Of a DNA stretch of 64,000 nucleotides, positions 56,167 to 63,639 are shown in pieces. The stretch's first letter is position 1, and each line of letters begins with the position of its first letter. The DNA is from CAVURS01 sp963795385 (GTDB taxonomy: Bacteria; Actinomycetota; Actinomycetes; Actinomycetales; CAVURS01): positions 58,940-122,939 of the forward strand of contig CAWCHK010000013.1 of NCBI GenBank assembly GCA_963795385.1. The letters run 5' to 3'. Made by a program: the position numbers and the translations under genes. Under the pieces are notes generated by a model. The model was not told the origin of the DNA. It searched no databases and worked only from the letters and a program-made list of their open reading frames with translations.

Positions 56167-57287
56167 GAGACACGCTCCGTGGTAGTGCTCGATGGGTTGG
56201 GATGCACAGTGCCCGCAATGGGGGGCTCCGTGCTGGGGGCGACCGATGGGTGAGACATCCCGGTCACGGCGATGGCGTGCGCTCCTGTCTGGTCGGTCAG
56301 GTCGGTCAGGTCGGTCCGGTCGGTCCGGTCGGTCCGGTCGGTCAGCTGGGCGAGGTCGGCGGCGCCGTCCTCGAGCAGGACGGCGGCCAGGCGACGCGCC
56401 GAGGCCCTCGGCGTCCTCGACCGGGCCGACCAGGGAACGGCGCAGCGCGTCAGTGCCGTCCGGCGCGGCGACGACCGCCCGCAGGGACAGCTCCGGGCCC
56501 TCGCTCGCCCTCGGCGACCTCGGCCAGCGCGCCGACGGGTGAGCTGCAGCCGGCCTCCAGCGCGGCCAGGACGGCCCGCTCGGCCCGCACCGCGCGCGCT
56601 GGCTGTCCGCGTCGTCCAGCGCGGGCCAGCCAGCCGAGCAGCTCCGCGTCGTCGCTGCGGCACTCGACGGCGAGGGCGCCCTGCCCGGGCGCCGGCAGCA
56701 TCTGGATCGGGTCGAGCATCTCGGTCGCCTCGTCCTGCGCGGCCCGAGCCGCAGCAGGCCGGCCCGGGCCAGGACGACCGCGTCGTACCGGCCCTCGGCC
56801 ACCGCGCGCAGCCGGGTGTCGACGTTGCCGCGGATCGGCTGGACACGACAGCCCGAGGTCGAGCGCCCGCAGCTGGGCCGCCCGGCGCGGGGAGCCGGTG
56901 CCGACCCGGGCGCCGGGCGGGAGCTCGCCGAGGGTCAGGCCGTCGCGGGCGACCAGGACGTCGCGAGGGTCCTCGCGGCGGCGGGACGGCTCCGATGGTC
57001 AGGCCCGGCCGGGGGCCGTCGGCAGGTCCTTGAGCGAGTGCACGGCGAGGTCGACGTCGCCGGCGAGCAGGGCGCGGCGGAGCTCGGTCGACGAAAACCC
57101 CTGTGCCGCCGATGGTTTCGAGTGGCTCTCGTCCGCTGGGTCTGGTCGCCGTACGTCGTGATGCGGCACCAGCTCGACGTCGAGGCCGCTGGCACCGCGG
57201 CCAGCGCGTCGGCGACCAGCCGGGCCTGGGCCGGGCGAGCGCGCTGCGCCGGGTGCCGAGGCGCAGCCGGTCGCGGGCGCGGGGCAC
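56163..57287 (-). CDS. hemC: Hydroxymethylbilane synthase (frame-disrupted, repeat-bearing tail)
   Basis: Porphobilinogen deaminase that builds the linear tetrapyrrole. Pieces: RDRLRLGTRRSALARAQAR, LVADALAA, ALLAGDVDLAVHSLKDLPTA (the conserved VHSLKD), TNVD-type region scrambled, MLPAPGQGALAVECR near the cofactor domain (seen as QMLPAPGQGALAVECRSDDA), and SPVGALAEVAEGE with the dipyrromethane-domain end. Many single-base shifts. The C-terminus is extended by about 45 residues that begin with Thr-Asp-Arg/Leu triplets from a 9-bp tandem repeat. Start GTG 57287 gives the frame of the conserved N-terminus. Confidence 0.8.
   Translation of the reverse strand: MPRARDRLRLGTRRSALARPRPGWSPTRWPRCQRPRRRAGAASRRTATRPSGREPLETIGGTGVFVDRAPPRPARRRRRPRRALAQGPADGPRPGLTIGAVPPPRGPSRRPGRPRRPDPRRAPARRPGRHRLPAPGGPAAGARPRAVVSSRSAATSTPGCARWPRAGTTRSSWPGPACCGSGRAGRGDRDARPDPDAAGARAGRPRRRVPQRRRGAARLAGPRWTTRTASARGAGRAGRPGRAGGRLQLTRRRAGRGRRGRARARSCPCGRSSPRRTALTRCAVPWSARSRTPRASARRLAAVLLEDGAADLAQLTDRTDRTDRTDLTDLTDQTGAHAIAVTGMSHPSVAPSTEPPIAGTVHPNPSSTTTERVS
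56291..56344. repeat. 9-bp tandem repeat at the 3' end of hemC
   Basis: Six units of GGTCGGTC(A/C). On the coding strand they encode Thr-Asp-Arg or Thr-Asp-Leu triplets in a non-conserved tail of HemC. Confidence 0.88.
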
Positions 57288-58649
57288 TCATCGCGGAGCC
57301 GCCGATGTCGATGACCTCGTCGAGCCGGGCGGTCGAGACGGCGGCGACGTCGTGCGGGTCGAGGTCGAACAGCTCGCGCAGGGCGGCGGCGTAGTCGGAC
57401 GGCTCGGCCGCGCCGGCCAGCTCCTTCACCCGGACCGTCGGCGCGTGCAGCAGCTTGTCGACGACGCGGTTGCACCGTGCGGCGGAGCTCCTCGCGGACG
57501 CGCCGGGTCGAGCCCGGGCCGGCGCTGCTCGAGCCGGGCCAGCTCGGCCGCGACGACCTCGGCGGCGCGGGCCCGCAGGGCCACGACCGTCGGGCGCGAC
57601 CGCCTCGGCCCGGCGGCGTACGAGGTACTCCGCGACCTCCTCGGCCACCAGGTCGCGCGACCGCCGAGACCGCCGAGGGCAGCGCGCCGCGCCGTCGTCG
57701 AGGTCGCGGCCGATCGTGTCCAGGTCGATGACCTCGACCCCGGGCAGGCCGGCGACGGCGGGGTCGACGTCGCGCGGCAGGGCCAGGTCGACGTACGCCT
57801 GCGGCCGACCGCCCCGTGCGGCGCTGGGCGGCCGCGACCGCGGCCGACGTCGATGACGGCCCGACCGAGCCGGTGCACGAGACGACGAGGTCGGCCGCGG
57901 CGAGGGCCGCGCCGAGCTCGGCCAGCCCGACCGCGGCGGCGCCGAGCGTCGGCCGCCAGCCGCTCGGCCTGCTCGCGGGTGCGGTTGGCGATGGTCAGCT
58001 GGCGGACGCCGGCCCGGTGCAGGGTCGCGGCGGCCAGCGAGCTCATCGAGCCGGCGCCGACGACGAGCGCACGGACGTCGGTGAGGTCGGCCGGCCGGCA
58101 GCGACGGCGGCCGGGCGCGGTGGCCGACCGCCTGGTCGATGCCCGGCCTGCACGATCGTGCGGCCGGCCCGGTCGATGCCGGTCTCGGCGTGGGCCCGCT
58201 TGCCGACCCGCAGCGCCTGCTGCAGCAGCTCGCCGAGGACCCGGCCGGCGTCGCCGCTCCCCTGGGCCGCCCGCAGCGCCTGGCGCACCTGGCCGAGGAT
58301 CTGGCCCTCGCCGACGGCCATCGAGTCCAGGCCGCAGACGACGGTGAACAGGTGCGCGACGGCCCGGTCCTCGTAGTGCACGTAGAGGTGCGGCGGTCAG
58401 CTCGTCGAGCGGTACGCCGGTGGTCGCCGCGAGGGCCGCGCCCAGGTCGGCCAGCCCGCCGTGGAAGGTCGCGACGTCGGCGTAGAGCTCGACCCGGTTG
58501 CAGGTGGCGAGGACGACCACCTCGCCGACGTGCTCGCCGAGCCGGGCCCGGGCGCCGAGCCGCGGCGCGGCGTCCTCGTCGAGCGCGACCCGCTCCAGCA
58601 GCGGGAGCTCGGCGCTGCGGTGCGAGAGGCCGACGACGAGCAGGCTCAT
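57288..58649 (-). CDS. hemA: Glutamyl-tRNA reductase (frame-disrupted)
   Basis: First enzyme of the C5 heme pathway (about 450 aa), reducing glutamyl-tRNA to glutamate-1-semialdehyde. N-terminus intact: MSLLVVGLSHRSAELPLLER, then EVVVLATCNRVELYADVATF with the catalytic cysteine. After a shift near 58395: LFTVVCGLDSMAVGEGQILG and QVRQALRAAQ. The NADPH domain survives as LVVGAGSMSSLAAATLHRAG and RQLTIANRTREQAERLA, and the C-terminal dimerisation region as LLHAPTVRVKELAGAAEPSD. At least eight indels. The hemA/hemC junction is ambiguous. ATG 58649 overlaps the rex stop. Confidence 0.84.
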
Positions 58650-59372
58650 CGGCTCGACCCCGGCCGCGACTGCCGGCGCGGCCGGCCGGGCCGGGCGGGG
58701 CCGCGGCCGTCGCAGCCAGCCCCGCCGCGGCCGCGGCGCTGCTCGTGGAAAGCCAGGATCTGCAGCTCGGTCGACAGGTCGACCTTGCGCACGTCGACGC
58801 CGGGCGGCACCGACAGCACGCAGGGCGCGAAGTTGAGGACGCTGCGGACGCCGGCCGCGACCAGCCGGTCGCAGACCTCCTGGGCGGCGGCAGCGGGTGT
58901 CGCGACGACGCCGATGGCCACGCCCTCGGAGCGGACGACGCGCTTCGAGCTCATCGATGGGGCGTACCGCAGGCCCGGCGACCCGTTCTCCCACAACACT
59001 GCTGTCCTGGTCGAACAGCGCTACGACACTGAAGCCACGGCTGGCGAAGCCGCCGTAGTTGGCCAGGGCGTGACCCAGGTTGCCGATGCCGACGACGGCG
59101 ACCGGCCAGTCCTGGGTGAGGCCGAGCTCGCGGCTGATCTGGTAGACGAGGTAGGCCACCTCGTAGCCGACGCCGCGCACGCCGTACGAGCCCAGATGGG
59201 AGAGGTCCTTGCGCAGCTTGGCCGAGTTGACACCCGCCAGGGCGGCGAGCTCCTCGGAGGACACGGTCGCGGTGCCGTCCTCGGCCAGGATCGTCAGCGC
59301 CCGCAGGTAGATCGGCAGCCGGGCAACCGTGGCCTCGGGGATCCCGCGGCGCATTCCGCCCTCGTCACTCAC
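58646..59372 (-). CDS. rex: Redox-sensing repressor Rex (frame breaks in the middle)
   Basis: NADH-sensing transcription factor of about 240 residues. The winged-helix domain: IPEATVARLPIYLRALTILA, LAALAGVNSAKLRKDLSHLG, SYGVRGVGYEVAYLVYQISR. The Rossmann domain: VAVVGIGNLGHALANYGGF, VVALFDQDSSVVGERVAG, then, after shifts near 58980-58945, VAIGVVATPAAAAQEVCDRL and VRSVLNFAPCVLSVPPGVDV. Three small indels (one deletion, two insertions) restore it. Start GTG 59372 is backed by AAGGAG 11 nt upstream. It heads the operon rex-hemA-hemC-cobA/hemD-hemB, as in Streptomyces. Confidence 0.92.
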
Positions 59373-59406
59373 GTGCTCACTGGCTCCTTCGACCGTGCAG
59401 GCCACC

Positions 59407-59435
59407 ACCATAAGCACTTGTGAACGTGCGCACAA
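59407..59435 (-). promoter_or_regulatory. rex promoter with Rex operator
   Basis: Minus-strand -35 TTGTGC (59435-59430), 17-nt spacer, -10 TATGGT (59412-59407), 34 nt before the rex start. The 18-bp TTGTGA-N6-GCACAA at 59418-59435, close to the Rex consensus, covers the -35 and most of the spacer, so binding would block RNA polymerase: autoregulation. Confidence 0.75.
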
Positions 59436-59448
59436 AGTCGCGCCCGGG

Positions 59449-59709
59449 TCACCCGGTCAGCGCGGCTCTCAGCCGGGCCTCGTCGACCCGCCAGAAGGTG
59501 TGCTGCCGGCCGTCGACGAGGACGACCGGGATCTCCTCCGCGTACCGCGCGGCCAGCTCCGGGTCGTCCAGGATCGAGCGTTCCTCCCACGCCACCTCGA
59601 GCTCGCCGGCCACCCGGGCCACCACCGCTCGGGCGTCGTCGCACAGGTGACAGCCAGGCTTGCCGAGCAGGGTGATCCGATGAGTGCTCTGGCGACCCAC
59701 CGGTGGCAT
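59449..59709 (-). CDS. Glutaredoxin-like protein (DUF836 type)
   Basis: 86-aa thioredoxin-fold protein. The redox motif is LLGKPGCHLCDDARAVVARV, a Cys-x2-Cys, followed by LAARYAEEIPVVLVDGRQHT with the cis-proline. Partners unknown. ATG 59709 is chosen over ATG 59730 because CAGACT lies 6 nt ahead. Encoded just upstream of the Rex operator and divergent from the HAD phosphatase gene. Confidence 0.88.
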   Translation of the reverse strand: MPPVGRQSTHRITLLGKPGCHLCDDARAVVARVAGELEVAWEERSILDDPELAARYAEEIPVVLVDGRQHTFWRVDEARLRAALTG

Positions 59710-59715
59710 CGGGCC

Positions 59716-59721
59716 AGTCTG
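59716..59721 (-). promoter_or_regulatory. Candidate -10 of the glutaredoxin-like gene (leaderless)
   Basis: CAGACT on the minus strand, 6 nt before ATG 59709. Confidence 0.3.
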
Positions 59722-59730
59722 CCCCGCCAT

Positions 59731-59736
59731 TACCCT
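59731..59736 (+). promoter_or_regulatory. Candidate -10 of the HAD phosphatase gene (leaderless)
   Basis: TACCCT, 6 nt before GTG 59743, with no ribosome site. Confidence 0.5.
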
Positions 59737-59742
59737 GGACCC

Positions 59743-60624
59743 GTGACCGGGGCGACAGCGCAGGTCGAGACCGCCATGGCCGTGCCCCCGGACACCGGAG
59801 CGGCCGCCTTCTTCGACGTCGACAACACGGTCGTCCGAGGCGCCAGCATCTTCCACCTGGCCCGCGGGCTCTACCGGCGCAAGTTCTTCAGCGCCCGGGA
59901 CATCGGCCGGATGGCCTGGCAGCAGGCGCGGTTCATCGCCATCGGAGAGAGCCTGGAGCACCTGCAGGAGATCCGGGAGTCGGCCCTGTCCTTCGTCGCC
60001 GGCCACTCCGTCGCAGAGCTGTCCGCCATCGGCGAGGAGGTCTACGACGAGGTCATCGCCGACAAGATCTGGCCGGGCACCCACGCGCTGGCCCGGCTGC
60101 ACCTGGACGCCGGCCAGCGGGTCTGGCTCGTGACGGCGACGCCGGTCGAGGTGGCCGACGTGATCGCGCGCCGGCTCGGGCTCTCGGGCGCACTGGGCAC
60201 GGTCGCGGAGAGCGTCGACGGGGTCTACACCGGCCGGCTGGTCGGGGAGCCGCTGCACGGCCAGGCCAAGGCCGACGCCATCCTCGCGCTGGCCGAGCGG
60301 GAGGGCCTGGACCTCTCGCGCTGCGCCGCCTACTCGGACTCGGCCAACGACATCCCGATGCTCTCCCTCGTGGGCGAGCCGTGTGCGATCAACCCCGACG
60401 CCGCCCTGCGAGCCCATGCCAAGGCCAACGGGTGGCGGGTCCGCGACTACCGCACCGGCCGCAAGGCCGCGAAGGTCGGCGTGCCCGCCGCCGCCGGCGT
60501 CGGGGCGGCCGTCGGCGGAGTCTTCGCGGGCGTCGCGCTCCGCCAGCGCCGGCGCCGCCGCCGGCGCTCGGTGCTGCACCAGATGGCCCGGCTCTCCAGG
60601 GGCGTCCGGGCCCGCGGCCGCTGA
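59743..60624 (+). CDS. HAD-IB family phosphatase (SerB-like)
   Basis: 293-aa haloacid-dehalogenase-type phosphatase. Motif I is AAFFDVDNTVVRGASIFHLA near residue 20 (both aspartates present), motif II VWLVTATPVEVADVIARRLG, and motif III/IV CAAYSDSANDIPMLSLVGEP. The family dephosphorylates phosphoserine or lipid-phosphate-like substrates; the substrate here is unknown. The end carries a Gly/Ala-rich hydrophobic stretch (about residues 245-265) followed by a run of arginines, which could tether it to the membrane. Start GTG 59743. Confidence 0.9.
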   Translation: MTGATAQVETAMAVPPDTGAAAFFDVDNTVVRGASIFHLARGLYRRKFFSARDIGRMAWQQARFIAIGESLEHLQEIRESALSFVAGHSVAELSAIGEEVYDEVIADKIWPGTHALARLHLDAGQRVWLVTATPVEVADVIARRLGLSGALGTVAESVDGVYTGRLVGEPLHGQAKADAILALAEREGLDLSRCAAYSDSANDIPMLSLVGEPCAINPDAALRAHAKANGWRVRDYRTGRKAAKVGVPAAAGVGAAVGGVFAGVALRQRRRRRRRSVLHQMARLSRGVRARGR

Positions 60625-60858
60625 CAGCGACCGCGACCGTCGGATCGCTCCGCCGACGTCTTCCCGGCCGTCGATCACCCCGTGCGATTCCCAACTACCT
60701 TCGGTGACCCATCTGGAGCGACAGACCTGCGTCGGGGCGGGACTGGCTCTACGATCGGACGGTTACCCGTCGGTATGCCGGGACCGCAACGTCCCGACCG
60801 CCGCCGCCGCTGGGGAGGGCTCACGACCCGCACGGACCGCACGTCGCGAGGAGCGACC

Positions 60859-61695
60859 CTGCACGCCCCCGATCGCCGGGGCCGCGCGTGGGTGGATCCC
60901 GTGGGCCTGCGCGCTCTCCGCCTGGCGGTCGCAGCAGCCGCGCCTCTCGCGGGGGGAGCGGGAGCGGCTGGCGGAGCTGCTGGAGCTGGTGGCGCCGCCG
61001 TCGGTGGCCCTGATCGGAGCAGGGGCTGGTGGGCGAGCGTCACCGGCGAGAGCGAGCCGCTGGGCCGGGCAACCGCGGCCGGGGCCCGTACCGGTACCGG
61101 GCCGGTCCGAGCCGGCCAGGCCGGGGCGCGGGCGGCGACGCCGGAGCACCTGGCCCGGATCGAGGCCCTGGTCCAGCTGGCTCAGGGCGGCGACGCCGAG
61201 GCCTTCGGCCAGATCTACGAGGCGTACGTCGACGTGGTCTATCGCTACGTCTACGTCCGGTGCGGCTCGCACCACCTGGCCGAGGACCTGACCGCCGAGA
61301 CGTTCGTCCGGGCCCTGCGCCGGCTGGACTCCTTCACCTGGACGGGCAAGGACATCGCGGCGTGGTTCGTGACCATCGCCCGCAACCTGGTCGTCGACCA
61401 CGTGAAGTCCTCCCGCTACCGGATGGAGATCACGACCGGTGAGCTGCTGGACGCCGACGAGCACGCGGACGCACCCGAGGCCGAGGTCCTGGAGCGGATG
61501 CGGGACCGCCGGCTGCTGGAGGCCGTGAAGCAGCTCAAGCCCGAGCAGCAGGAGTGCATCGTCCTGCGCTTCCTGCAGGGCATGTCCCTCGCCGAGACGG
61601 CCGCCGTGCTCGGCCGCAAGGAGAACGCGGTCAAACAGCTCCAGCTGCGGGCGGTCCGGGCCCTGCACCGCGCCCTGGACGGTGAGCGGCCGTGA
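60859..61695 (+). CDS. bldN: ECF sigma factor, BldN family
   Basis: RNA polymerase sigma factor of the BldN type. Region 2: AFGQIYEAYVDVVYRYVYVR, HLAEDLTAETFVRALRRLDS, FTWTGKDIAAWFVTIARNLV; linker SSRYRMEITTGELLDADE; region 4: LKPEQQECIVLRFLQGMSLA and ETAAVLGRKENAVKQLQLRA. An N-terminal extension (WVDPVGLRALRLAVAAAAP then Gly/Ala-rich) resembles the pro-sequence of Streptomyces BldN. The start is uncertain: CTG 60859 has GAGGAG at good spacing; GTG 60892 and ATG 60682 are in frame. It is followed by its likely membrane anti-sigma partner. Confidence 0.88.
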   Translation: MHAPDRRGRAWVDPVGLRALRLAVAAAAPLAGGAGAAGGAAGAGGAAVGGPDRSRGWWASVTGESEPLGRATAAGARTGTGPVRAGQAGARAATPEHLARIEALVQLAQGGDAEAFGQIYEAYVDVVYRYVYVRCGSHHLAEDLTAETFVRALRRLDSFTWTGKDIAAWFVTIARNLVVDHVKSSRYRMEITTGELLDADEHADAPEAEVLERMRDRRLLEAVKQLKPEQQECIVLRFLQGMSLAETAAVLGRKENAVKQLQLRAVRALHRALDGERP

Positions 61696-61798
61696 GTGGA
61701 CCCAACGGGTACGGCGGGCGTGGCGGGCGTAACCCGCGGCGTACCGGCTCGTTGACCGGGCAGACAGGGAACGACGTCCGGCGGAGGGGGTGGAGCAC

Positions 61799-63124
61799 GT
61801 GCCGTTGAGCATGCCGTCGCGGCCGCGCCAGGCCGACCTCTTCCAGCGCGCGCTCGAGGGACGGCTCCCGGCCGGCCCGGCGCTCGGCGGCTACGTCGAG
61901 GTGGCCGAACGACTCGGCCGGCTGGTGCCCACGACCAGCATCGGGCCGAGCACGCAGTTCCGGGCCGAGCTGCACGAGCGGCTGGTCCAGGCCGCGACCG
62001 GACGGGCCGCCACGCTCCCGGCGGCAGGCTCTGTCGAGCCGGCCGGCCGCGAGCTCACCGACCGCGGGCTGACCGACCGCGGCCTGAACGAACGCGCACC
62101 TGCTGACCGCCGCCGCCGGGCCACGCCCGCGCCCTGGCTGGTGCGCGGCTGGCGGCGGACCCTGGCCTCGGCCACGGCCGCGGTCCTGACCCTGATGGTC
62201 GGCGTCGGGGTGGCCGCCGGCAGCGCGCTGCCGGGCGGCCTGCTCTACCCGGTCAAGGAGCTCATCCAGAGCACCCAGCTGCGCTTCGCGGGCGGCGACC
62301 TGGACCGCGGCAAGGTCCTGCTCGCGCAGGCCCGCGGTCACATCGCCGACGCCTCGACGCTCGTGACCCAGGGCTCGCCCGACCCGGCGAACGTCGACAC
62401 AGCGCTGCGCTCGGCCGGCTCGGACCTGAGCCGGGCCCAGACCCTGCTCCTCGCGCAGTACGGCCGCTCGCACGACCCGGCGGCCCTGTCGGCGCTGGCC
62501 CGGTTCGCCACCTCCCAGGCGCCGCTGCTCGGCGAGCTGCGCGGGCGGGTGCCGGTGGTCTCCGAACCGCTGGTCGACCGGTTGATCGGTCAGCTGGGCC
62601 AAACGGCGACGACGCTGAAAAGCGTTGTGGCGCAATGTGGTTCGGGCTGTTCCGCCGTGCCCGTGGGTGACCTGCCGGGCCCGACCGGCCTGGTCGGGTC
62701 GAGCGCCGGGCTGGGCGCCGGCGGGACGTCCGGCGGCGTCGGCGGTGCCAGCAGCGGTCTCGGCGGCCTGCTCGGTCCCGGCTTCGGCGGCTCAGGGGCC
62801 GGAGCCGGTTCGGGCGCCAGCGCCGGCACCGGAGGAGGGGCGGGCGGCGCCGGGGGTGCGGCGTCCATCGGCAGCGGCGGGGTCGGCCTGAACCTGCCCG
62901 GGGTCGGCGCGACCGTCCCCGCACCCAAGCTGAGCGCGGGCTCGGGTGGCGTGCACGCGAGCGTGCCGCCGGTGAAGGCGACCCTCGGGCCGATCACCGC
63001 CACCGTGCCGGGCGTCGGGGTCAGCCTGCCGCCCCTGCTGCCGCCGCACTCGACGTCGCACTCGAGCTCGCAATCGTCGAGCAGCTCGTCCTCGGTGTGC
63101 GTCCTGATCATCTGCGTGGGCTGA
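61799..63124 (+). CDS. DUF5667 membrane protein, possible anti-sigma partner of BldN
   Basis: 441 aa. The cytoplasmic part (residues 1-110) begins PSRPRQADLFQRALEGRLPA, has a Leu-Thr-Asp-Arg-Gly duplication near residue 85, and ends in a basic stretch before one membrane helix (TLASATAAVLTLMVGVGVAA). The outer part has a DUF5667 domain: SALPGGLLYPVKELIQSTQL, KVLLAQARGHIADASTLVTQ. Then comes QCGSGC, a Gly/Ala/Ser-rich tract (about 230-330) and a Ser-run ending in VCVLIICVG. Position after bldN and topology resemble RsbN. GTG 61799 fits GGAGG spacing. Confidence 0.78.
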   Translation: MPLSMPSRPRQADLFQRALEGRLPAGPALGGYVEVAERLGRLVPTTSIGPSTQFRAELHERLVQAATGRAATLPAAGSVEPAGRELTDRGLTDRGLNERAPADRRRRATPAPWLVRGWRRTLASATAAVLTLMVGVGVAAGSALPGGLLYPVKELIQSTQLRFAGGDLDRGKVLLAQARGHIADASTLVTQGSPDPANVDTALRSAGSDLSRAQTLLLAQYGRSHDPAALSALARFATSQAPLLGELRGRVPVVSEPLVDRLIGQLGQTATTLKSVVAQCGSGCSAVPVGDLPGPTGLVGSSAGLGAGGTSGGVGGASSGLGGLLGPGFGGSGAGAGSGASAGTGGGAGGAGGAASIGSGGVGLNLPGVGATVPAPKLSAGSGGVHASVPPVKATLGPITATVPGVGVSLPPLLPPHSTSHSSSQSSSSSSSVCVLIICVG

Positions 63125-63134
63125 CGACCGAGCC

Positions 63135-63420
63135 TCAGAAGAAGACGGAGCGGCGCTGCATCAGCAGCGAGTAGAGCGTCTGCTGGATGGTCTCGCGCAC
63201 CTGGTCGGTCAGGTCGAACACCAGCATCGGGTCATCGGCGGCAGCAGGCCCGTGGTCGCCGGTCTCCACGGGTGCCCCGAACTCGATGATCCACTTGCTC
63301 GGCAACGGCACCAGCCCGAGCAGCCCCAGCAGCGGGAAGGTCGGGGTCACCGGCACGTACGGCAGGCCGAGCAGCCGGGCCAGCGGCTTGATGTCGCCGA
63401 GGATCGGGTAGATCTCCTCG
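63135..63420 (-). pseudogene. 3' fragment of a PlsC-type lysophospholipid acyltransferase
   Basis: The last 95 residues match the C-terminus of a glycerophospholipid acyltransferase: EEIYPILGDIKPLARLLGLP, VPVTPTFPLLGLLGLVPLP, SKWIIEFGAPVETGDH, and an end VRETIQQTLYSLLMQR. Homology stops near 63420, where an in-frame TGA follows eight codons upstream. The HxxxxD catalytic half is absent from the window, so the gene is truncated here, by rearrangement or by a join in the assembly. Confidence 0.75.
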
Positions 63421-63462
63421 GGTCTGACGCGCAGCAGCGCTCATGCGACTCGGTCGCCGGCA

Positions 63463-63639
63463 ATGGCTTGGATGATCGATGCGAACTTGCTCATCCACTC
63501 AGAGGACCTTGGCGGGTTCCACGTCTCTGTCGTCGCTGGGCGCGACGGTGTCCGGGTGGTGCCGGTGGGCGAGCTCGACCTCGCGACTGTCGACACGCTG
63601 AGTCGGTTGCCCGTTGACGCGTCGTCGGGTGGCTGCTGA
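63463..63639 (+). pseudogene. N-terminal fragment of a STAS-domain anti-sigma-factor antagonist
   Basis: 58-codon frame that reads FHVSVVAGRDGVRVVPVGEL followed by DLATVDTL, the first strands of a SpoIIAA/STAS domain. It stops after SRLPVDASSGGC, well before the conserved phosphorylatable serine region, so it is truncated or frame-broken. Starts at ATG 63463 or ATG 63472. Confidence 0.6.

Noticed and set aside
60625..60858. ATG 60682 as start of the sigma factor
   Set aside because: Its first 59 residues have no family resemblance and lie over a likely promoter region; kept only as an alternative.
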